Both the position numbers and the translations under genes were made by a program. The notes under the pieces are model-generated. The model had not been told where the DNA came from. It ran no database searches and worked only from the letters and a program-made list of their open reading frames with translations. Below are positions 39,051 to 42,304 of a stretch of DNA of 64,000 nucleotides, piece by piece; positions within the stretch are counted from its first letter, which is position 1, and every line of letters starts with the position of its first letter. The DNA is from Strongylocentrotus droebachiensis (taxonomy: Eukaryota > Echinodermata > Echinoidea > Camarodonta > Strongylocentrotidae): positions 184,501 to 248,500 of the forward strand of contig JAVYIG010002361.1 of the NCBI GenBank assembly GCA_035222895.1, read 5' to 3'.

Positions 39051-42000
39051 CTCTCTCTCTTCTGCTCTCTCTATCTCTCTCTCTCTCCCTACCACCTCTT
39101 TCTGTGTCCCCCTCCCTCTCTCTCTATCTTTTGCTTCTTATTCATTTTTGTCTCGCCTGCGTAGCAAAAAGCGAGACATAGGCGGCGCTTTTCCGGTGAC
39201 GGCGGCGGCGACGGCGACGGCGACGGCGTCAACATCAAAAACTTAACCTAAGGTTAAGTTTTTGAATTTTTGGTATAATTTTTAAAGTATAAGTTCTTAG
39301 TCAATGAAACTTTGACTATAGGGTAATCAAGTATCCCCAATCATGTGAGTAGAATTTCAGATCACAAAGTCAAGGTCAAAGGTCATTTCAGGTCAACAGA
39401 CTTGGACTATGTTGTAGCATCATCATCGAAAACTTAACCTAAGGTTAAGTTTTTGAATTTTTTATATAATTTTGAAAGTATAAGTTCTTAGTCAATGAAA
39501 CTTGGACTATAGGGTTATCAAGTCTCCCCAATCATGTGAGTAGAATTTCAGGTCACTAAGTTAAGGTCAAAGGCCATTTAAGGTCAACAAACTTAGACTT
39601 TGTTGTGGCATCAACATTAAGATTTTCAAAATGCTTCTTCTTCGTTATTTTTCAACCGATTTTGATTCTGATTGTTTCATATGATAGGGCTAGGAGGGGA
39701 TTTAAAATTTCTACACAGAATCATGAAATTCATTATCTATGCTAATTTATGCAAATTTATTCGAAATCACAAAAAAGGCTTCTTCTCCTTCATTTCTCGA
39801 CCGATTTTGATTTGGTTTGCTTTATATCGTAGAGCTAACTTTGGTACACTAAACTTGTACACAGAATTTTGAAATTGTTCTCCATTAATTAATTATGGTA
39901 ATTTATGCAAATTTATTCAAAAAATAACAAAAATTGCTTCTTTTCCCTCATTTCTTGACCGATTTTGCCTTATCTGGTAGAGCTAAATTTGGAACAATAA
40001 ACTTCTACACAGAATTGTGAGATTTTGCTCCATTGATTATTTATGGTACTTTATGCAAATGAAATGAAATTATGTCCCTTCCAGGGCATCAAATTTCTAT
40101 TTTTTGACCAGTTCAAAAGTGTACCACATAAAATTTACGATAGTTGTTGTTGTGAGATGCAGATGAGCGCTACGTCATTGATGTTCTGGTTTATCATATT
40201 GAATTGCGTTATGCAGGCGAGACCGCCGAGAGCGTTTCCCTTGTTTCTAAACAGGGTAGCTCTATCAGTATTAATACTGTTTTTTTTCTTCTGAGAGACC
40301 CTGTACAAATAAAAGATTACAATACAAAGGAATTTGAAAAAGTTCGATACAAACACGACATAGCAAAGATCTTTTCTCTCTTTATCTGTCTCTTAGTTTT
40401 GGACTAGCCACTCCGTCATCATCATCTCAAAGAGTCCAGGATCCAGAGATCACATCCACCAGTGGACCAGCTTCCCCTGAGAGCCCTAAAGAAATCAGCA
40501 AGTAAGAAATATTAACAAAATATTTACTTAAAAGGCATTGTTTAATAATGTCTCCTGTTTTACAAATCTGAGATGCATGGCCCTATGTGTTATCAGTGTC
40601 TGTGATATGGTGTAATATTGAAGCCCTAACAAAAAAATTTGCTTCAAAATGATTATGAAGTGCCTCAAAAAAGTAAAAATCTTGAGTGACCAGTTTTACC
40701 ATGATCATTTTCCCAAAAAGACTGTAGTATTATAAAAAAACGTTGGGAAAATGTTTTTTGAAATTCTGATTTCCAACGATAAATATCTCGATAATCAGAC
40801 AGGCTTGTAAAAGTTGTGGGATTCCTGACTGACCTAAAGGTTTATAATTATGATTGCAGCATGAGCTAAATCCAGGATTTTGTTCCGGAATCTGAGGCAA
40901 TGTTATTGGGTCACTTTAAACTTACTGTCCTATGATAAGTAGTGGATCTCTTTATGGAGTTTGTTTATTGGATTCTGCTTTTACTGTTACTTTCTTGTGT
41001 GACCTACCACAGCCCGTAGCAGAGGAGTGGTGCCGTGTATCCACCTACACCCTCAGTCATGTTCATAGATATCATCCGATATATAGTGCATTCTTGTGAT
41101 TTGCACAGTCTACCTTAAACTTGCTTAAACTTTTTTCATAATCAGTAATGGATCTTAACAGTTTGTTTATTAGACAAATCATTTTATTTCATTTGTGACC
41201 TACAGTCCGTGGCAGAGGAGTGGTGCTGTGTCTCCTCCCACACAGTCTGTCAAGTTCTCAGATATCATCAGAGCTGAATCAGAACAGAAGCACTTCCTTG
41301 ATAAAGCCAAGAAAAAGACCCTAGCACAGATTCAGGTAACTATAAGTGTTTCAAAGCGATGTGCAATGATGAAAACAATAATAGAAACTTAGAGAAAATA
41401 CATAAACAATCAATGGCATAATAGCTGAATCAGAGTAGAAGAACAACATTGATAAAGCAAAGAACAAAACTCTAGCAAAGATACAGTTATGTACAGCTTA
41501 TACATTTTATATGTCCAAAAATGATTTCCACATAATGATTTCCACATAATGAGTATCTATTATTTTTCTTTGAATTTGGAATCTGATTCTGAATAGCCAT
41601 ATGACAATATTTTATCTGTGCCAATGTCTGATAGATGCATTAAAGATAAAGTTGAGTTCTGGTCATGCGATTGCATTGTGAAAGAAACGTTGTGGAATCG
41701 ATCAGAAAAGGTTGATCATCTAGCATTTAAGTATTGGTGTGTACTGCAAGGTTCTGGAATTATCAAAATGATAAGAAATTTAGCCCAGTCTTGGTAAAGT
41801 TACAAGCACTGTGAACAGAAAGATGTACATGGGACTACGCGACACGTGCATGACACGTGCGCGATATCTATCAGGTCCAAATAGATATAATAATTTACCA
41901 AATATATCAATTAGTAGGCGGTTTCTCTGCAAAATTTGTATCATCACATATTATTCAAAACATATTCTTTCACATGATTGGTAATATTAAAGAGCTTCCA

Positions 42001-42304
42001 TTTCATTTCTTGAGAGGGGGGCATTTCCAAAACTGGTCTTTACTTTAAGTTTATGATATCCTGTGCTGTTAGTTGGGTAGTAGACAGCATTTATAATACT
42101 TGCTTGCATTAAATTTTGTTATTTTCTTTCTCACTCTCTCTCTCCCCCTCTCTTTCAATGTAACCCTAGATTGAAGAGAGAGCCATAGAGGAGCTCTATA
42201 CCCTATACCGTGGTGCTCATAAACCAGATGAATACGTTACGGTAGGAAGAGTTCAACATGTTGTGGCCACGCCCCTGTGGAAGAAGAAATCAGAAGACAG
42301 ATGA
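18188..42304 (+). CDS. IBTK: IBTK orthologue, 20 coding exons, predicted 1,469 aa (gene span)
   Basis: Joined exons keep a single open frame from ATG 18188 to TGA 42302-42304 (4,410 nt). Visible order: two ankyrin repeats (about residues 50-118), RCC1-type repeats (about 143-395, with WGTNSNFNLGHG, CGHGQGGRLGLGDE and GLNAGQLG), first BTB (about 550-660), a lysine-rich linker (about 690-750), second BTB (about 780-890, FPCHKCVLSARLDYF), a Ser/Pro-rich tail, and a conserved C-terminal end (ALAQIQ-type then IEERAIEELYTLYRGAHKP...PLWKKK). This order and the tail motifs match vertebrate IBTK (human about 1,353 aa). The vertebrate protein binds and inhibits Bruton tyrosine kinase and acts as a CUL3 ubiquitin-ligase adaptor; those roles are known for the family and only inferred here. 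The next gene downstream is a TPBG-like gene on the same strand. The exon model is manual; no transcript was available. Confidence 0.95.
18661..18843 (+). mobile_element. TTAA MITE (family E), copy 1, intron 1
   Basis: AAAGCCCCACTTATAGCTAC to ...AGAACGGGCTT; about 80% similar to the copies at 23946 and 32391. It ends 34 bases before exon 2. Confidence 0.8.
18878..19099 (+). CDS. IBTK: IBTK coding exon 2, followed by a GC donor
   Basis: Residues 109-182: HGASLKRYDKDELTPMEL finishes the second ankyrin repeat, and AYSWGTNSNFNLGHG opens the first RCC1-type repeat. The acceptor is TTTTGTCTCAG. The exon ends ATCAAACAG followed by GCAAGG, a GC donor whose other positions match the consensus. Taking it joins IKQ directly to VVMCKFH, as in the vertebrate protein. 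The nearest GT, six bases on, would add Ala-Arg and has poor consensus. Confidence 0.9.
19625..19818 (+). CDS. IBTK: IBTK coding exon 3 (RCC1-type repeat)
   Basis: Starts phase 0 after CCCAACAG and ends in phase 2 at GACAG|GTAGGT. Encodes VVMCKFHTLFLTHQGRVLAC, then the GHGQGGRLGLGDE RCC1 signature and ARDHSVFLMD. A (CT)n tract lies about 40 bases upstream of the acceptor. Confidence 0.94.
19860..20376 (+). other. intron 3, AT-rich, retroposon-like patch
   Basis: TTATTCGAATATTCAACAAT near 19846 and later AATAAATCAATAAAAT resemble a retroposon tail in inverse orientation. No gene signal. Confidence 0.3.
20377..20814. mobile_element. MITE family F copy 1, interrupted, intron 3
   Basis: TCAGTGACACAAAGACGTAA at the left and TTACGTCTTTGAGTCACTGA at the right are inverse ends. 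Compared with the compact copy at 31928 (opposite orientation), about 240 extra bases (roughly 20430-20668) sit inside it, presumably a second insertion. Confidence 0.75.
21431..21633 (+). CDS. IBTK: IBTK coding exon 4 (RCC1-type repeat)
   Basis: The acceptor TTCTTTATCAG gives a phase-2 join that completes a serine codon (AG|T). Encodes GNVMSCGENAYLQLGHSTIG and IAAGRFHTVVYTREAVFTLG, ending GLNAGQLG at a phase-1 donor G|GTATGT. The RCC1 consensus Gly and His positions are intact. Confidence 0.94.
21810..21862 (+). pseudogene. decayed partial copy of IBTK exon 5 (relic 1)
   Basis: ACTTCACCATAAAATCCCTC and CATTCTAACATCATCATCAT parallel CCTTCACCAAGTAACGTCCC and CATCCTAACATCATCATCAA of exon 5 (22670-22716). 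It lies in intron 4 and cannot be translated in register. Confidence 0.6.
22291..22336 (+). pseudogene. decayed partial copy of IBTK exon 5 (relic 2)
   Basis: TTACAGGTCATACAGGGGGA followed by TCTCATCCTGACAT mirrors the acceptor and start of exon 5 (TATAGGTCACAATAAGGGTG) joined to its TCTCATCCTAACAT part, with the middle missing. Intron 4. Confidence 0.5.
22333..22603 (+). repeat. 67-bp direct repeats flanking (CT)n in intron 4
   Basis: AAATTCTTCACCTGCATCAC... (22333-22399) and AAGTTCTTCAGGTGCATCAC... (22536-22603) are diverged direct repeats, each ending ACATAAAGTA(T/C)A. Between them lie a (CT)n tract of about 46 bases and the exon 8 relic. Confidence 0.7.
22461..22526 (+). pseudogene. decayed copy of IBTK exon 8 start with its CT tract
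   Basis: CTTGTTATCTTTAAAAGCTG, then ATACCCAGTAAGCCTGCCAT and GACATAGGATCAA, is about 93% identical to the acceptor region and start of exon 8 (25859-25913), including the (CT)n upstream. It sits in intron 4, 3.4 kb before the real exon, and diverges after GGATCAA. Confidence 0.85.
22640..22811 (+). CDS. IBTK: IBTK coding exon 5
   Basis: The acceptor TGTATATAG gives a phase-1 join. Encodes HNKGEKCIGSLHQVTSLSHP, then DAATVCLTKDGDIYVLQEYQ and CRKVAS. The donor is AA|GTAAGA in phase 2. Two decayed partial copies of this exon lie in the intron just upstream. Confidence 0.93.
23203..23728. mobile_element. hAT-like element with 8-bp TSD, end of intron 5
   Basis: TAGGGCTGCAACGAG at the left, ...TGTGCACAGCCTTA at the right. 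CTCTCTTC flanks both sides (23195-23202, 23729-23736). The interior contains the shared core (about 23330-23600). The right target copy now serves as part of the exon 6 polypyrimidine tract. Confidence 0.82.
23752..23875 (+). CDS. IBTK: IBTK coding exon 6
   Basis: The acceptor is TTCTGTTTTTCAG and the phase-2 join completes Asn (AA|T). Encodes HLSIKQLAVIGGCLNAELAE and LHLLALHSNGK, ending phase 0 at AAG|GTAAAC. A hAT-like element ends only 23 bases upstream of the exon. Confidence 0.92.
23946..24141 (+). mobile_element. TTAA MITE (family E), copy 2, intron 6
   Basis: TTAAAGCCCCACTGCAC...GACAGGCTTTAA with TTAA at both edges. This is the best-preserved member of the family in the window. Confidence 0.85.
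24142..24807 (+). other. intron 6 remainder
   Basis: No repeat ends or gene signals recognised. Confidence 0.4.
24808..24973 (+). CDS. IBTK: IBTK coding exon 7
   Basis: The acceptor is TTTGTCTTTAG, phase 0. Encodes VSSWSKSDNSWRRCVWTHRR, then QIAFNEQNMVFVTSEGEGFR, matching the end of the RCC1-like region. It ends phase 1 at GCAG|GTACTA. Confidence 0.93.
25615..25860 (+). repeat. CT-rich low-complexity tract before exon 8
   Basis: About 240 bases made almost only of C and T, mostly CTCT with TTTCCATCTC interruptions. The inverse frame gives spurious Arg-Glu proteins. It is immediately upstream of the exon 8 acceptor. Confidence 0.95.
25875..26046 (+). CDS. IBTK: IBTK coding exon 8
   Basis: The acceptor TATCTTTAAAAG follows about 240 bases of CT-rich DNA; the join is phase 1. 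Encodes ADIPSKPAMDKGSKESKD, then LPVIHRATGVACDPNGTNFV and VLQSDPRT, aligning with the AHRAVSVSTDPSG-type stretch of vertebrate IBTK. The donor is AG|GTGATA, phase 2. A decayed copy of its 5' part and upstream CT tract is in intron 4. Confidence 0.9.
26141..26588. mobile_element. 448-bp MITE with GGGCCGGTATTC ends, intron 8
   Basis: GGGCCGGTATTCGATTCAAT and the inverse of the right end (GGGTCCTTATTCAATTCAAT) match at most positions and continue into AATACTTA. Sub-terminal (A/T)AAGTA words are repeated. GGGCC-type ends are common in PIF/Harbinger MITEs, but I could not settle the target duplication. Confidence 0.75.
26870..26975 (+). CDS. IBTK: IBTK coding exon 9 (entry to BTB1)
   Basis: The acceptor TTTCCTGCAG completes Ser. 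Encodes LTELPEMSVSEMGSHFKQLM and EADSMDMIHDVLIK, the first strand region of BTB domain 1. Phase-0 donor AAG|GTGAGT. Confidence 0.94.
27195..27352. mobile_element. TA-type MITE (CAGTGAAACCTG ends), decayed, intron 9
   Basis: ACCACCTGTATAGAAAGACC at the left and CAGGTTTCACTGTA at the right, with inner AAAGACCACCTG and GTGGTCTTTAT. Relative of the copy at 35826. Confidence 0.55.
27371..27692. mobile_element. TA-flanked MITE ending 20 bases before exon 10
   Basis: TACCGTACATCTCTGTGTAT at the left and ATACACAGAGATTTATGGTA at the right are inverse ends. Between them is the shared core in reverse orientation (about 27405-27625) next to an A-rich stretch. Confidence 0.75.
27713..28281 (+). CDS. IBTK: IBTK coding exon 10 (BTB1 and basic linker)
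   Basis: The acceptor is ACACTTTGACAG, phase 0. Encodes RLAAHKYILAYGSEYFSKIF and DIFHILVQYLYTGTCDAF (BTB core), then an extended linker with a Lys/Gly-rich block (about residues 690-725) that looks like a nuclear-localisation or RNA-contact stretch; that role is an inference. It ends ...FGIKSLAK at phase-2 donor AG|GTAATC. A transposon end sits 20 bases before the acceptor. Confidence 0.94.
28355..29329. mobile_element. 975-bp TA-type element, intron 10
   Basis: TACCGTAATTGCCGGCGATA at the left; the inverse of the right end reads TACCGTATTTGCCGGCGTAA, followed on both sides by AGGCCGCA. A 62-bp tandem duplication (ACAAACTAATACCAAAATTA) sits at about 28490-28605. No transposase frame. Confidence 0.82.
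29806..30010 (+). CDS. IBTK: IBTK coding exon 11 (BTB2 start)
   Basis: The acceptor is CATTACTAG and the join completes Arg (AG|A). Encodes LDNVKFVDGKLINFG and LSDVVLMSEEGTLFPCHKC, then VLSARLDYFQNMLGSCWME, a clear BTB core. Phase-0 donor GAG|GTGAAA. A 105-base tandem duplication starts just after the donor. Confidence 0.94.
30017..30235 (+). repeat. 105-bp tandem duplication beside the exon 11 donor
   Basis: ATTGAAGAAGAAAAAATTG...CTTGCCCTAATGAGACAAGC...CTCTATGGCCCTAAT recurs once with a few changes from about 30140. The first copy begins within ten bases of the splice donor. Confidence 0.75.
30213..30438. mobile_element. MITE with GGCCCTCATTTACAAAGGAG ends, intron 11
   Basis: The left arm GGCCCTCATTTACAAAGGAG pairs with the right end CTCCTTTGTGAATTTGGGCC; internally AACCCATGGTTTAAA is also inverted. 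About 226 bp, strongly hairpin-prone. Confidence 0.75.
30462..30833 (+). mobile_element. TTAA MITE (family G), copy 1, intron 11
   Basis: TTAAAGGGATCGTTTAACAA ... CGGATCCCTTTAA with TTAA on both edges. About 85-90% similar to the copies at 36029 and 40528. Confidence 0.85.
30834..31343 (+). other. intron 11 remainder
   Basis: AT-rich, no repeat ends recognised. (CT)n at 31304-31322 precedes the exon 12 acceptor. Confidence 0.4.
31344..31542 (+). CDS. IBTK: IBTK coding exon 12 (BTB2)
   Basis: The acceptor is CTTGTATACAG, phase 0, with (CT)n about 20 bases upstream. Encodes AILDLLLDYLYMDQAPKLDG and LAIADQLFVTRLKDICEITL, the second half of BTB2 and the start of the BACK-like helices. Phase-1 donor CTCG|GTAAGA. 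Confidence 0.95.
31928..32116. mobile_element. MITE family F copy 2, intron 12
   Basis: TCAGTGACACAAAGACATAA to TTACGTCTTTGTATCACTGA, 189 bp, uninterrupted. Opposite orientation to the copy at 20377. Confidence 0.82.
32179..32357 (+). CDS. IBTK: IBTK coding exon 13
   Basis: The acceptor is CATTTTCCAG and the join completes Val. Encodes TLRNVAELLQFASVYQALQL, then CHQYICLNLVCQVESGSLEP and DENVLEELSAAYKET. This is the helical region after BTB2. Phase-0 donor ACT|GTGAGT. Confidence 0.94.
32391..32586 (+). mobile_element. TTAA MITE (family E), copy 3, intron 13
   Basis: TTAAAGCCCCACTGTACTAC to ACAGACAGGCTTTTAG. Starts 34 bases after the exon 13 donor. Confidence 0.82.
32993..33601 (+). CDS. IBTK: IBTK coding exon 14 (largest; disordered tail)
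   Basis: The acceptor is AAATCTTACAG, phase 0. Encodes PYSRFIKPSMNAPDISHIG, matching the P-Y-x-D-x-PDIS motif after BTB2 in vertebrate IBTK. A 203-residue stretch rich in Ser, Lys and Asp follows, with a basic block ALARKAKARRKGRRH and many SP/SS sites (likely phosphorylated; inference). Phase-0 donor CAG|GTGAGG. Confidence 0.92.
33602..34773 (+). other. intron 14 with an inverted-repeat patch
   Basis: Around 34130-34285, TAATTACCGTTGGTG...GGGACAAACTATCACTTCC is answered by GGAAGTGATAGTTTGCCATC and AAAAGGTGATTATTTGC, a roughly 155-bp imperfect palindromic segment. GATAGTA(C/G)TACTATC near 34570-34590 is another small hairpin. No gene signal. Confidence 0.55.
34774..34826 (+). CDS. IBTK: IBTK coding exon 15 (53-nt microexon-like)
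   Basis: The acceptor is GCTTATACCAG and the donor AG|GTAAGA, phase 0 in and phase 2 out. Encodes GENNGPFSGSSKTWTWA. Phases fit both neighbours, and the Trp-Ala begins the first of three repeated W...D-I motifs in the tail. Confidence 0.85.
35117..35518 (+). CDS. IBTK: IBTK coding exon 16 with 18-residue tandem repeat
   Basis: The acceptor is CTGTTTCACAG. Encodes SPKSPITGLRDIMQSQSG, a Pro-rich segment with two copies of SPTQRPQQPSAKGHTP (35280-35333 and 35334-35387, 54-nt unit), then GKKSQKQRKKEMQAAL, a basic motif conserved with vertebrate IBTK (LSQKQRK). Phase-2 donor CATG|GTAAGT. The open frame would end two codons later without splicing. Confidence 0.9.
35280..35387 (+). repeat. IBTK: 54-nt in-frame tandem repeat within exon 16
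   Basis: Two units encode SPTQRPQQPSA(K/R)GHTP plus two variable residues. Differences are mostly synonymous, pointing to a recent duplication kept in frame. Confidence 0.88.
35826..36000. mobile_element. TA-type MITE, intron 16
   Basis: TACAGTGAAACCTGTCTATA at the left; the inverse of the right end is TACAGTCAAACCTG. Internal (A/G)GTGGTCTTTGTA(A/G)ACAGG words are repeated. This end type is typical of Tc1/mariner-derived MITEs. Confidence 0.75.
36029..36383 (+). mobile_element. TTAA MITE (family G), copy 2, intron 16
   Basis: CTAAAGGGATCATTTAACAA to ACCGTATCTCTTTAA. Ends 32 bases before exon 17. Confidence 0.82.
36416..36556 (+). CDS. IBTK: IBTK coding exon 17
   Basis: The acceptor is TTTGTGAACAG and the join completes Trp (TG|G). 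Encodes ANVAPRRPTQVSFRDLQAQ and DEDVESIWDPVPSSSPDKK. SFRDLQ matches SFRDFL in the vertebrate tail. Phase-2 donor AG|GTAAGA. A TTAA element ends 32 bases upstream. Confidence 0.9.
36557..37595 (+). other. intron 17, left part
   Basis: A poly-C run of about 17 lies at 37107-37123, with TATATATATATG near 37180 and ACATGTGTGTGTGT near 37547. No repeat ends recognised. Confidence 0.4.
37598..37735 (-). mobile_element. SINE with a 7SL/Alu-domain-like head, minus strand
   Basis: Read on the minus strand from 37732: GGCGTTGTGGCGTGCGCCTG then TAATCCAGCTAACAATGGA, next GCCGAGGACGCATG, a B-box-like TGTTCGACCC, then GGATGGCGACGTTTAAAGG and TCGGTCCCCAGACG. The first 35 bases resemble the 5' Alu domain of SRP RNA, including the UGUAA turn and a UCC/GGA stem. 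The body after the B box does not look like SRP RNA. A diverged tRNA head is the alternative. Confidence 0.5.
38190..38233 (+). repeat. (GTT)n microsatellite, intron 17
   Basis: TTGTTGTTGTTGTTGTTGTTG with one GCT interruption. Confidence 0.85.
38988..39100 (+). repeat. compound C/A/TA/CT low-complexity tract
   Basis: A run of C (about 13), then A (about 17), then (TA)n of about 30, then CT repeats in direct succession. All open frames across it are artefacts. Confidence 0.9.
39150..40223. mobile_element. 1.07-kb TIR element with internal tandem repeats, intron 17
   Basis: GTCTCGCCTGCGTAGC at the left and GCAGGCGAGAC at the right (40213-40223). The left end also folds on itself (TCTCGC...GCGAGA). 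Two tandem units of about 188 bp follow, each opening with the near-palindrome AACTTAACCTAAGGTTAAGTT and containing GTCAAGGTCAAAGGTCATTT. After them come three diverged units with CTTC(A/G)TT(A/T)TT...CCGATTTTG. Elements with this GTCTCGCCTGC end occur in several marine invertebrates (from memory). Confidence 0.75.
40397..40501 (+). CDS. IBTK: IBTK coding exon 18
   Basis: The acceptor TATCTGTCTCTTAG is chosen over a TAG 14 bases later because only this one keeps the frame open and the incoming phase 2. Encodes FGLATPSSSSQRVQDPEITS and GPASPESPKEIS. Phase-2 donor AA|GTAAGA. The preceding intron, about 3.8 kb, is the longest in the gene. Confidence 0.82.
40528..40919 (+). mobile_element. TTAA MITE (family G), copy 3, intron 18
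   Basis: TTAAAAGGCATTGTTTAATA to TTATTGGGTCACTTTAA. The most diverged of the three copies. Confidence 0.8.
40920..41100 (+). pseudogene. decayed duplicate of IBTK exon 19 and its upstream intron
   Basis: The intron part (GTAGTGGATCTCTTTATGGAG, GTTTGTTTATT) and exon part (CCCGTAGCAGAGGAGTGGTG, ...AGATATCATC) parallel 41120-41283. In the exon register, TAG at 41017-41019 replaces the TGG tryptophan codon of the functional exon. Similarity fades after ATATCATCCG. Confidence 0.85.
41206..41335 (+). CDS. IBTK: IBTK coding exon 19
   Basis: The acceptor is GTGACCTACAG and the join completes Asn. Encodes PWQRSGAVSPPTQSVKFSD, then IIRAESEQKHFLDKAKK and LAQIQ, matching the conserved NPW...FASIVEEE...LALIQ tail of vertebrate IBTK. 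Phase-0 donor CAG|GTAACT. Decayed partial copies of this exon flank it on both sides. Confidence 0.93.
41414..41490 (+). pseudogene. decayed duplicate of the 3' half of IBTK exon 19
   Basis: ATAGCTGAATCAGAGTAGAA, then TTGATAAAGCAAAGAACAAA and CTCTAGCAAAGATACAGTTA match exon 19 from AGAGCTGAATCAGAACAGAA to ATTCAGGTAACTA. The Gln codon has become TAG and the donor GT is lost. Confidence 0.83.
41640..42048 (+). mobile_element. TTAA element (family C), uninterrupted copy, intron 19
   Basis: TTAAAGATAAAGTTGAGTTC to AACTGGTCTTTACTTTAA. It matches the split copy at 49795-50860 on both sides of the latter's insertion and holds the intact site GGTCATGCGATTGC. Confidence 0.83.
42170..42304 (+). CDS. 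IBTK: IBTK coding exon 20 (terminal)
   Basis: The acceptor is ATGTAACCCTAG, phase 0, with a CT-rich tract upstream. Encodes IEERAIEELYTLYRGAHKPD, then EYVTVGRVQH and ATPLWKKKSEDR before TGA. The Glu/Ala helix and the P-L/M-W ending are the most conserved part of the IBTK C-terminus, so the stop is credible. Confidence 0.95.
   Translation: MEERAIEELYTLYRGAHKPDEYVTVGRVQHVVATPLWKKKSEDR

Noticed and set aside
38753..39246. Hydrophobic 142-aa frame
   Set aside because: Runs through T-rich, TA and CT low-complexity DNA within IBTK intron 17.
40411..40501. Alternative acceptor GGACTAG for IBTK exon 18
   Set aside because: In the required phase it leads to an in-frame TGA; the CTCTTAG acceptor 14 bases earlier keeps the frame.
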